From assembly GCF_032056465.1 (NCBI RefSeq), contig NZ_DAMBCL010000042.1: a stretch of 30,238 nt of DNA. One strand, given 5' to 3'. A model generated the notes under the pieces. The model was not told where the DNA came from. It saw nothing but the letters and a program-made list of their open reading frames with translations, and did not search any database. Shown piece after piece: positions 7,958 to 14,739 of the stretch. Source of the DNA: Mobilicoccus sp032056465. Its GTDB lineage: Bacteria > Actinomycetota > Actinomycetes > Actinomycetales > Dermatophilaceae. Each line of letters starts with the position of its first letter. Position 1 is the stretch's first letter. Made by a program: the position numbers and the translations under genes.

Positions 7958-8803
7958 ATGTCTGCACTTCCCACCCGCGTCGGTGTCCTCGGCGGCGGCC
8001 GCATGGGCGTCGGCATCGCCCACGCGTTCCTCGTCAAGGGCGCGGGCGCCGTCGTCGTCGAACGCGACCCCGCCGCGGCGGCGACCGCCGGTGAGCGGCT
8101 CGAACGCAACCTCCTCGCCTCTGTCGAACGCGGCGTCCTCGACAACTTCGACGTCGCCCTCGAGCGCACGACCCTCTCCTCCTCGATCGAGGACCTCGCC
8201 GGGTGTGACCTCGTCGTCGAGGCGGTCCCCGAAGACCTCGACCTCAAGGCCGAGATGCTCGCCGCCGCCGAGGGCGTCATCGACGCGGGCGCCGCACTCG
8301 CGACGAACACGTCGTCGCTGTCGATCGACGCGATCGCCTCGCGACTCTCCCGCCCCCAGCGGTTCATCGGGCTGCACTTCTTCAACCCCGTCCCGGCGTC
8401 CTCGCTCGTCGAGATCGTCGTCGGTGAGGGCACCGAGGACTCCCTCGTCGCCGACGCGCGGGGGTGGGTCGAGGGCATCGGCAAGACGCCGATCGTCGTC
8501 GCCGACGCGCCCGGATTCGCCTCCTCGCGCCTCGGGGTGTTCCTCGCGCTCGAGGCGATGCGGATGGTCGAAGAGGGCGTCGCCTCCGCCGAGGACATCG
8601 ACGCCGCGATGGAACTCGGCTACAAGCACCCGAGTGGGCCGCTGAGGACGACCGACATCGTCGGCCTCGACGTCCGTCTCCACATCGCCGAGTACCTCGC
8701 CTCCCAGCTGGGGGAGCGCTTCGCCCCGCCGCAGATCCTGCGCGACAAGGTCGCCGCCGGTGAGCTCGGCCGCAAGACCGGCAAGGGCTTCTACAACTGG
8801 TGA
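7958..8803 (+). CDS. paaH: 3-hydroxyadipyl-CoA dehydrogenase (3HCDH family)
   Basis: This enzyme oxidises 3-hydroxyadipyl-CoA to 3-oxoadipyl-CoA with NAD+, just before the thiolase step. The 281-residue product has a Rossmann motif at the N-terminus (GVLGGGRMGVGIA, 9-21), the ATNTSS segment near 116-120, the catalytic His140 in GLHFFNPVP and a C-terminal 3HCDH domain ending GKGFYNW. It has a single dehydrogenase unit, like 3-hydroxybutyryl-CoA dehydrogenases, and is shorter than E. coli PaaH (about 475 residues). The ATG at 7958 has GAAAGG six bases upstream. It lies between the thiolase and paaZ in one transcriptional direction. Confidence 0.9.
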   Translation: MSALPTRVGVLGGGRMGVGIAHAFLVKGAGAVVVERDPAAAATAGERLERNLLASVERGVLDNFDVALERTTLSSSIEDLAGCDLVVEAVPEDLDLKAEMLAAAEGVIDAGAALATNTSSLSIDAIASRLSRPQRFIGLHFFNPVPASSLVEIVVGEGTEDSLVADARGWVEGIGKTPIVVADAPGFASSRLGVFLALEAMRMVEEGVASAEDIDAAMELGYKHPSGPLRTTDIVGLDVRLHIAEYLASQLGERFAPPQILRDKVAAGELGRKTGKGFYNW

Positions 8804-8859
8804 CATCGGCAGTCGCCTCCCCGCACCCGACCCGACCATCGATGACGAGGAAGTCAGCA

Positions 8860-10977
8860 ATGTCGAGCACGACCACGGCCCCGATCGTCCCCAGCTACGT
8901 GCAGGGGGGATGGTGGACCCCGCAGGATGCGCAGGGCAGCCCGGTGCGGGATGCCGCCACCGGTGAGGAGATCGCGCGCGTGAGCGCCGACGGGCTCGAC
9001 GTCGGCGCGGTGATCGAGCATGCCCGCACCGTCGGACACCCCGCGCTCGACCGCATGACCCTCCACGAGCGCGCGCTCGTCTGCAAGCAGCTCGCCCAGT
9101 ACCTCGAGACCCGCAAGGACGAGCTCTACGACATCTCGTTCCGCACGGGAGCGACCATGCGCGACAACATGATCGACGTCGACGGCGGTATCGGTGTCCT
9201 CTACACGATGTCCTCCAAGGGACGCCGGGAGCTGCCGAACGCCAACGTCGTCATCGACGGTCCGGTCGAGGTGCTCTCGCGGGACGGCAGCTTCCTCGGT
9301 GAGCACGTCCTCACCCCGCTGCCCGGGGTCATGGTGCAGATCAACGCCTTCAACTTCCCCCTGTGGGGGATGCTCGAGAAGTTCGCACCCGCGCTCGTCG
9401 CGGGGGTGCCGAGCATCGTCAAGCCCGCCCCGCAGACCGGCTACGTCGCCGAGGCGTGCGTGCGGATGATGCTCGAGTCCGGTCTCGTGCCCGAGGGGGC
9501 GTTGCAGCTCGTCTCCGGCGATGCCGTCGATCTGCTCTCCCACCTCGACTACCGCGACGCCCTCGCCTTCACGGGCTCGGCCACGACCGCGCATGCCCTC
9601 CGCGAGAACCCCCGCGTCCGTGAGGGCGGGGTGCGGTTCATCTCCGAGGCCGACTCCCTCAACGCCGCGATCCTCGGCCCGGACGCGACGCCGGACACGC
9701 CGGAGTTCGCCGCGTTCGTCACGTCGGTGATGGTCGAGATCACCGCCAAGGCCGGGCAGAAGTGCACGGCGATCCGCCGGGTCATCGTGCCGCGTGACCG
9801 CGTCGAGGACGTGGCCCGGGCCGTCCGCGAGAAGATCGACCAGAAGATCGTGCTCGGCGACCCCCGTGCCGACGGCACGACGATGGGGGCGCTCGTCTCG
9901 CTCGAGCAACTCGACTCCGTGCGGTCCGGTGTGCAGCGACTCATCGACGCCGGCGGCCGGCCGCACGGCTCGCTCGAGGCCCCCGAGGTGCTCCGCGCCG
10001 ACGGGTCTCGCGGTGTCGTCGAGGACGGGGCGTTCATGTCGCCCGTCGTCCTCACCTTCGACGACGCGGATGCCGACCTTGTCCACTCCCTCGAGGCGTT
10101 CGGGCCCGTGACCTGCGTCATCGGGTACAGCGACCTCGACGACGCCGTGCGTCTGGCCGCCCGCGGCGCCGGCTCACTCGTCGCGACGGTGTGCACGAAC
10201 GACCCCGACGTCGCCCGCACGCTCGTCACCGGCATCGCCGGGCACCACGGTCGCGTCCTCACCCTCAACCGGGAGGACGCGAAGACCTCGACGGGCCACG
10301 GGTCGCCCGTGCCGCACCTCGTCCACGGCGGGCCGGGGCGTGCCGGCGGCGGTGAGGAGCTGGGCGGCGTCCGGGCCATCAAGCACCTCATGCAGCGCAC
10401 GGCGATCCAGGGGTCGCCCGCGATGCTCACGGCGATCACCGGGGTGTGGCACAAGGGGGCGCCGAAGCAGGCCGCCGGGTGCGAACGCTTCGGCGGCTCA
10501 CCCGAGCACGTCCACCCCTTCCGCAAGGCCCTCACCGAGCTGCGCGTCGGGGACGCCCTCGTCTCGGACCTGCGCGAGGTGAGCCTGGAGGAGATCTCCG
10601 CCTTCGCCACCGAGACCGGCGACACGTTCTACGCCCACACGAACGAGGAGGCCGCCGCGGCCAACCCGTTCTTCCCGGGCATCGTCGCCCACGGCTATCT
10701 GCTCGTCTCCTGGGCGGCCGGGCTGTTCGTCAACCCCGACCCCGGGCCCGTCCTCGCGAACTACGGCCTCGACCAACTCCGGTTCCTCACCCCCGTCGCC
10801 GCGGGCGATGCGATCCGCGTCGAACTCGTCGCCAAGCGGATCACCCCCCGCGTCACCGACGAGTACGGCGAGGTCGCCTGGGACACGACGCTCTACAACC
10901 AGAACGACGAGATCGTCGCGACCTACGACGTCCTCACCCTCGTCGCCAAGGAGTGGCCCACCCCTTCGGTGGGGTGA
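8860..10977 (+). CDS. paaZ: Bifunctional oxepin-CoA hydrolase / 3-oxo-5,6-dehydrosuberyl-CoA semialdehyde dehydrogenase
   Basis: PaaZ opens the oxepin-CoA ring and oxidises the resulting aldehyde with NADP+. The N-terminal part (about 1-530) is an aldehyde dehydrogenase with the nucleophile Cys302 in AGQKCTAIRR and Glu263 in SEADSLN. The C-terminal part (about 545-705) is a MaoC-type hydratase with Asp588 and His593 in TGDTFYAH, spaced five apart as in E. coli PaaZ, followed by FFPGIVAHGYL. At 705 residues it is a full-length fusion. The ATG at 8860 has GAGGAAG upstream; two earlier in-frame ATGs are possible but less well supported. Its last 55 bases overlap the 3' end of the CPBP protease gene on the other strand. 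Confidence 0.96.
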   Translation: MSSTTTAPIVPSYVQGGWWTPQDAQGSPVRDAATGEEIARVSADGLDVGAVIEHARTVGHPALDRMTLHERALVCKQLAQYLETRKDELYDISFRTGATMRDNMIDVDGGIGVLYTMSSKGRRELPNANVVIDGPVEVLSRDGSFLGEHVLTPLPGVMVQINAFNFPLWGMLEKFAPALVAGVPSIVKPAPQTGYVAEACVRMMLESGLVPEGALQLVSGDAVDLLSHLDYRDALAFTGSATTAHALRENPRVREGGVRFISEADSLNAAILGPDATPDTPEFAAFVTSVMVEITAKAGQKCTAIRRVIVPRDRVEDVARAVREKIDQKIVLGDPRADGTTMGALVSLEQLDSVRSGVQRLIDAGGRPHGSLEAPEVLRADGSRGVVEDGAFMSPVVLTFDDADADLVHSLEAFGPVTCVIGYSDLDDAVRLAARGAGSLVATVCTNDPDVARTLVTGIAGHHGRVLTLNREDAKTSTGHGSPVPHLVHGGPGRAGGGEELGGVRAIKHLMQRTAIQGSPAMLTAITGVWHKGAPKQAAGCERFGGSPEHVHPFRKALTELRVGDALVSDLREVSLEEISAFATETGDTFYAHTNEEAAAANPFFPGIVAHGYLLVSWAAGLFVNPDPGPVLANYGLDQLRFLTPVAAGDAIRVELVAKRITPRVTDEYGEVAWDTTLYNQNDEIVATYDVLTLVAKEWPTPSVG

Positions 10978-11804
10978 GGCTCGACGACCCGGCCCGCCCG
11001 CCTGGCGAGCATCACCGCCGCGAGGAGCCAGAGTGACCAGCCCAGGGCCTCGACGCGCCAGTCGACGCCGCCGGGATCGGCCACCGACTGCAGCAGGAAG
11101 ACGCGGACGCTGTTGATGGCCCCATGGACGAGGACCGGGGGCCACACCGATCCCGAGACGAGCCGCAGGGCCACGAGGAAGGGCGCCCACGAGGCGATTC
11201 CCAGCAGGTAGGCGGCCGCCTCGGCCGACACCGGGTCGGGGAGGAGGGTCAACGCGGGAAGATGCCAGAGCGTCCAGGCCACCGCCGAGACGGTCGCCGC
11301 CGCGGGGAAGCCGAGGTGCCGGGTCCGGCTCACCAACCATCCCCGCCAGCCGACCTCCTCGCCGATGGCGAACACCGCCTGGACCAGGAGGAGGGGGACG
11401 ACGACGGCCGCGGCGGTGAGGATCGCGTGCTGCGGGCGTGGCGCCCACCCCAGGAGCAGCCCGCAGGACAGCTGGGCCGCCCCGATCAGGGCGAGGACGC
11501 CCACGCCCACCATCGCCCACCGGCCCGCGTGGTTCCAGCGCAGTGCCAGCAGGTCACGCGCCCGGCCGGGGCGCAGCAGCCGCAGGAGGACGAGGGCCGC
11601 CACCGACGGTGTGAGCTGCGCGAGTGGAACCAGCGCGGGGGCCACGTCCGCGTCGATGAACCCGAGCATCGCCGGGGCGATGACGAGCCAGCACAGCGCG
11701 CAGGCCAGCGCGATGTAGCCGACGATCTCGGACGAGGACGGTGGCGTGGCCGATCGATCGCGCTTGCCGTCGGTGTCGTCGGGGTTGACGCCCGGTGCCG
11801 ACAT
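10923..11804 (-). CDS. CPBP-family intramembrane protease (CAAX protease / bacteriocin-processing type)
   Basis: This 293-residue membrane protein has several hydrophobic helices and the CPBP/Abi catalytic motifs: EEVGWRG (Glu149, Glu150, Arg154), WHLP (His181) and VLVHGAINS (His227, Asn231). The family is metal-dependent intramembrane proteases or related glutamic proteases. Bacterial members act in peptide maturation or self-immunity, but no peptide precursor gene is visible nearby. The ATG at 11804 has GAGGAGA at good spacing. The gene converges on paaZ, and its last 18 codons are antisense to the paaZ end. It starts 102 bases from the stop of the MDR gene upstream on the same strand, so it may be part of that transcript. 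Confidence 0.88.
   Translation of the reverse strand: MSAPGVNPDDTDGKRDRSATPPSSSEIVGYIALACALCWLVIAPAMLGFIDADVAPALVPLAQLTPSVAALVLLRLLRPGRARDLLALRWNHAGRWAMVGVGVLALIGAAQLSCGLLLGWAPRPQHAILTAAAVVVPLLLVQAVFAIGEEVGWRGWLVSRTRHLGFPAAATVSAVAWTLWHLPALTLLPDPVSAEAAAYLLGIASWAPFLVALRLVSGSVWPPVLVHGAINSVRVFLLQSVADPGGVDWRVEALGWSLWLLAAVMLARRAGRVVEPHPTEGVGHSLATRVRTS
10959..10976. terminator. hairpin at the paaZ stop codon, possible terminator
   Basis: CACCCC (10959-10964) and GGGGTG (10971-10976) form a six-base-pair stem around a six-base loop that includes TTCG. It overlaps the paaZ stop codon and lies inside the antisense end of the protease gene. There is no U tract, so its strength as a terminator is doubtful. 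Confidence 0.3.
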
Positions 11805-11906
11805 GGCCGTCTCCTCTGTGCGGTGGAACGGGGTCGCGACGGCGGATGCCGGCGCCGATCTCGGCGACTGTATCGCCGTGGGGACCTCACCGTCCTGTGG
11901 GATCGG

Positions 11907-12848
11907 TCAGGGCCTGAGGACGAGATTGCCGACCTTGCGGCCCGCGTCCACCCGCGCGTGCGCCTCGGCGATGCGCTCGAGATCGAGCACGTCGTCGATG
12001 ACGACCCGCAGGTCACCCGAGGCCACCAACCCGAGCAGATGCGCCAAGTCGGCTGCCCGTTCGGGCGCGCTGCCCGCGCGGACGTCGCCCCTCGCCAGGA
12101 GGGTGTCGGTCAGGCTCGCCACCACGAGCAGGAGCATCCCGCCGGGGGCGAGCAGCCGGCGCCCGGTGTGCCGATCGAGTGAGCCGACAGCGTCCAGCAC
12201 GATGTCGTAGCGGTCGGGCAGCGCGGCCACGTCCGTGGTGTGGTGGTCCACGACCCGCTGCGCCCCCAGGGACCGCACGAGGTCGGCGTTGGCCGCCGAG
12301 CAGACCGCCGTCACCGAGGCGCCGGCGAGGCGCGCCAGTTGCACCGCGTTCGTGCCCACCGCCCCGGACGCGCCCACGACGAGCACTCGCCGCCCCCGGT
12401 CGAGCCTCTCGCGGAGGAACCACAGTGCCGTCTGCCCGCCGAACGCGACGCCGGCGGCCTCGTCGTGCGAGACGCCCTCCGGGACGCCGACCAGCCTGTG
12501 TGCGCCGACCGCCACGTACTGCGCGTGGGCGCCCATCGCCAGGCCGGTCGTGCCGGCGACGCGGTCGCCCGGCGCCCAGCCCGTCACCTCGGTCCCGACG
12601 TGCTCGACGACCCCGGAGAAGGGCCCGCCGAGGATCCGCGTGCGGGGTCGCCGCACGCCGAAGACCAGGGGCGCGACGGCCCCGAATCCTGCCGGGAACC
12701 GTCGGCCGCGGATGCGGGCGTCGCCGGAGTTGACCGTGGTCGCGAGGACACGGACCAGCACCTCGCGTGGGCCGGGGGTGGGGACCGGCCGTTCGACGAC
12801 GCGGACGACCCGTGGGTCTCCGTAGGCGTCGCACGACGCCGCGCGCAT
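11907..12848 (-). CDS. NAD(P)-dependent MDR oxidoreductase, quinone-reductase-like
   Basis: This 313-residue medium-chain dehydrogenase/reductase has an N-terminal GroES-like domain (VLVRVLATTVNSGDARIRGR), the GDRV turn and a C-terminal Rossmann domain with VLVVGASGAVGTNAVQLARL. The structural-zinc Cys cluster of classical alcohol dehydrogenases is absent, so a zinc-free NADPH:quinone or enone reductase-type activity is more likely. The ATG at 12848 has AAGGAG seven bases upstream; the in-frame ATG at 12875 is separated from it by the operator TTACACGTGTAA. The gene diverges from a TetR regulator, with two matching inverted repeats between them. The TetR protein probably represses it and responds to an electrophile or drug, which I infer from context only. 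Confidence 0.86.
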   Translation of the reverse strand: MRAASCDAYGDPRVVRVVERPVPTPGPREVLVRVLATTVNSGDARIRGRRFPAGFGAVAPLVFGVRRPRTRILGGPFSGVVEHVGTEVTGWAPGDRVAGTTGLAMGAHAQYVAVGAHRLVGVPEGVSHDEAAGVAFGGQTALWFLRERLDRGRRVLVVGASGAVGTNAVQLARLAGASVTAVCSAANADLVRSLGAQRVVDHHTTDVAALPDRYDIVLDAVGSLDRHTGRRLLAPGGMLLLVVASLTDTLLARGDVRAGSAPERAADLAHLLGLVASGDLRVVIDDVLDLERIAEAHARVDAGRKVGNLVLRP

Positions 12849-12858
12849 CCCGCGCTCC

Positions 12859-12870
12859 TTACACGTGTAA
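12859..12870. promoter_or_regulatory. operator 1: TTAC-N4-GTAA (perfect palindrome)
   Basis: TTACACGTGTAA is a perfect 12-base palindrome directly upstream of the MDR gene's ribosome-binding site. It is the first of two TTAC-N4-GTAA sites between the divergent MDR and TetR genes and is probably bound by the TetR protein. Confidence 0.65.
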
Positions 12871-12890
12871 GTCATGGTGCGATGGTAGCC

Positions 12891-12902
12891 TTACGCCTGT
12901 AA
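12891..12902. promoter_or_regulatory. operator 2: TTAC-N4-GTAA
   Basis: TTACGCCTGTAA repeats the TTAC-N4-GTAA pattern 32 bases (centre to centre, about three helical turns) from operator 1 and just upstream of the TetR start. Both sites would face the same side of the helix, which suits co-operative binding and autoregulation. Confidence 0.65.
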
Positions 12903-12920
12903 GCCAGGCAAGGAGAGATC

Positions 12921-13562
12921 ATGCAGTCCCGTCCCGGACTCACGGGTGAACGTGTCGTGGCCGCCGCCGCCGCGGTTGCCGACCGCGAGGGTCTGGTCGG
13001 GGTGAGCATGCGCGCGGTCGCGCGCGAACTCGGGGTCGAGGCGATGTCGCTCTATCACCACGTCGCCAACAAGGAGGCCCTTCTCGACGCCCTCGCCGAC
13101 TGGGTGTCCACACGGATCCCACTGCCCGAGGTCGGGGAGCCGTGGCGTCCCGCGATGGCGGCGCGCGCGACCGGGGCACGCGCGACGTTGTCCGCGCACC
13201 CGTGGGGGCTGGGGCTGATCGAGTCCCGGCGCTCGCCCGGCGTGGCCACCCTGCGACATCACGACGCGGTCCTTGGCTGCCTCCTCGCCGCGGGGTTTCC
13301 CGTGTCGCTCGCCGCCCACGCCTTCTCGGTGCTGGACGCCTACGTGTTCGGCTTCGTGCTCACCGAGCAGACGCTGCCGTTCGAGGCGGGGGAGAGCGCG
13401 GCCGACTTCGTGGCCGAGCTGGCCCTGCCGACCGAGGAGTTCCCCCACCTCGCGGCGTTCATGGCGGCCCAGGTGGGCCCCGACTACGCCTACGCCGACG
13501 AGTTCTCGATCGGCCTCGAGTTGATCCTCGACGGCCTGGAGCAGCGGTTCACGGGTCACTGA
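12921..13562 (+). CDS. TetR/AcrR-family regulator of the divergent oxidoreductase
   Basis: This 213-residue protein has an N-terminal TetR helix-turn-helix (VSMRAVARELGVEAMSLYHHVANKEALLDALAD, residues about 28-60) and a C-terminal ligand domain of the TetR_C type, with a hydrophobic helix around AYVFGFVLTEQTLPFEAGES. The ATG at 12921 has AAGGAGA at good spacing. It is divergent from the MDR oxidoreductase, and two TTAC-N4-GTAA sites fill the intergenic region, so it most likely represses both genes. The ligand is unknown. Confidence 0.88.
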   Translation: MQSRPGLTGERVVAAAAAVADREGLVGVSMRAVARELGVEAMSLYHHVANKEALLDALADWVSTRIPLPEVGEPWRPAMAARATGARATLSAHPWGLGLIESRRSPGVATLRHHDAVLGCLLAAGFPVSLAAHAFSVLDAYVFGFVLTEQTLPFEAGESAADFVAELALPTEEFPHLAAFMAAQVGPDYAYADEFSIGLELILDGLEQRFTGH

Positions 13563-13594
13563 GGCCGGGTGGAGGGCCCGCGTCCGCCCACTCC

Positions 13595-14167
13595 TCAGCG
13601 TCCGGCGTGCTCCAGGTGGCGGGTGATGAGCGCGGCGGCGTCGGTGGGGTCGTCGACGGAGATCGTGAGGGGCCCGCGGTCGAGGTCGAGGGTGAGGGCG
13701 GGGCCGGAGCGGAGGATGAGGCCGGCGCCACGCTCCGGTGACCAGCGCACTCCGAGCCCGCCGAACTCCGCCGCGGTGACGGTGACCGCCCGGGCCGAGC
13801 GGATCACGCGGTAGGGGATCTGCCCCCGGAGTGCAGGGATGCCGCAGGTCACCGTGACCCCGTGGCCGCCGACGACGACGCCTACCCGGCGCAGCGCCGC
13901 GGTGAGGAGACCGATGATCGCCGCCCCGACGGCGTCGCGCCGACGCGGCCCGGCCATCGCGCGGGCGAGGAGGGCCCCGCTGCCGGCGCCGAGCGTGCCG
14001 AGGGCCCACGGCGCCAGCGAACCGTCGGTGGCGACGACCGCACGCACGTCGTCGAGGTCGACGTCGAGGGGCTCGGCGGGGCGGTGGTCGTCGAGGCCGC
14101 GGGGGAGGAACACCGCGGCGGCGGCGCCCGCGACGGCGCCGAGAATGAGGGCGGTGGTGTGCTTCAT
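13595..14167 (-). CDS. Small membrane protein with C-terminal beta-rich domain, partner of the GntR regulator
   Basis: This is an unidentified 190-residue protein. The N-terminus (KHTTALILGAVAGAAAAVFLP) is a transmembrane helix. A second hydrophobic stretch near residues 50-68 and a third near 78-100 may also be membrane segments. The C-terminal half (GIPYRVIRSARAVTV, FGGLGVRWSPERGAGLILRSG, TISVDDP) resembles the C-terminal part of actinobacterial DUF1648-type proteins that sit beside YtrA regulators; this is a pattern-level resemblance only. Its ATG overlaps the stop of the GntR gene by four bases, with AAGGAGC upstream, so the two are translationally coupled. It converges on the TetR gene with a 32-base gap. 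Confidence 0.75.
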   Translation of the reverse strand: MKHTTALILGAVAGAAAAVFLPRGLDDHRPAEPLDVDLDDVRAVVATDGSLAPWALGTLGAGSGALLARAMAGPRRRDAVGAAIIGLLTAALRRVGVVVGGHGVTVTCGIPALRGQIPYRVIRSARAVTVTAAEFGGLGVRWSPERGAGLILRSGPALTLDLDRGPLTISVDDPTDAAALITRHLEHAGR

Positions 14168-14514
14168 CGTTCAGCTCCTTCGTCGAGGTGTCGGTGGAGG
14201 TCGTCGAGGGTGAGGCCGGCGCGCCGTCCGGCGTCGAGGAGGTCGTGGACCGCGCGGGTCACGGCCGCGGTCTCCGGCGCGGCGACGACGACCGCGCCGC
14301 GACCTCGTCGCAGATGGATGAGCCCGGCGTCGCGCAGCTCCGCATACGCCTTGAGGACGGTGTGCACGTTGACGTCGAGCGACTCGGCGAGGTCACGGGC
14401 CGCGGGCAGGCGTTCGCCGACGCCGACCTCGCCGCGCGCGATCGCGCCCCGCAACCCGGTGACGAGCTGTTCGTGCAGGGTGCGTGGTGCGCGCGGGTCG
14501 ATGGTGAGGATCAC
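14164..14514 (-). CDS. GntR-family regulator, YtrA subfamily
   Basis: This short (116-residue) regulator has an N-terminal GntR winged helix (LHEQLVTGLRGAIARGEVGVGERLPAARDLAESLDVNVHTVLKAYAELRDAGLIHLRRGRGAVV) and only a small helical tail, as is typical of the YtrA subfamily rather than FadR or HutC. YtrA proteins usually repress their own operon, which encodes transporters or membrane proteins; here the only partner is the coupled small membrane protein. The start is GTG at 14514. There is no ribosome site, but a promoter -10 lies six bases upstream, which implies a leaderless transcript. An inverted repeat in the promoter is its probable operator. Confidence 0.88.
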   Translation of the reverse strand: MILTIDPRAPRTLHEQLVTGLRGAIARGEVGVGERLPAARDLAESLDVNVHTVLKAYAELRDAGLIHLRRGRGAVVVAAPETAAVTRAVHDLLDAGRRAGLTLDDLHRHLDEGAER

Positions 14515-14520
14515 GATCTC

Positions 14521-14549
14521 AGTTTATTGCTCTAGTTGTCATAGAACAA
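14521..14549 (-). promoter_or_regulatory. promoter and operator of the ytrA-type operon
   Basis: On the minus strand TTGTTC (14549-14544) and TAAACT (14526-14521) are 17 bases apart, and the -10 ends six bases before the GTG start. The inverted repeat TTGCTCTA-N7-TAGAACAA (14527-14549, one mismatch between the eight-base arms) fills the spacer and -35. A repressor bound there would block RNA polymerase. Confidence 0.6.
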
Positions 14550-14600
14550 GACCCTGCTTGAGCGTCGATGTCGCGGTGGACGTCGGTGTCGCTGACGGGG

Positions 14601-14626
14601 CGATGGCATGGATCGCCATGGCATCG
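14601..14626. repeat. 26-base inverted repeat of unknown role
   Basis: CGATGGCATGG (14601-14611) and CCATGGCATCG (14616-14626) are inverted copies with one mismatch, around ATCG. The same stretch also contains ATGGCAT twice as a direct repeat. It lies between the GntR promoter and the DUF222/HNH promoter. It has no U tract and does not look like a terminator. Confidence 0.6.
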
Positions 14627-14665
14627 TAAACGAGTTCGAGGCAAGCCTGTGGAGCACTGGTGCGT

Positions 14666-14686
14666 CGTTCATTTGTTCGGTAGAAT
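14666..14686 (+). promoter_or_regulatory. promoter of the HNH gene with an SOS-box-like element
   Basis: CGTTC-ATTT-GTTCG (14666-14679) matches the CGAAC-N4-GTTCG core of Gram-positive LexA boxes at 8 of 10 positions. It is followed directly by TAGAAT (14681-14686), a good -10 element. Some 13E12-family genes of Mycobacterium tuberculosis are LexA-controlled, which makes this placement plausible, but the left arm is degenerate. Confidence 0.4.
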
Positions 14687-14739
14687 CGAGCTAGTCAACG
14701 AGGATGGGATCGAATCTGTGTGCGAGGGGGTGCAGGGTC

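Noticed and set aside
5959..8598. Very long minus-strand open frame across paaI and antisense to paaJ and paaH
   Set aside because: Only the part from 6528 down has PaaI features. The rest is the shadow of the plus-strand genes, which have conserved motifs and ribosome sites.
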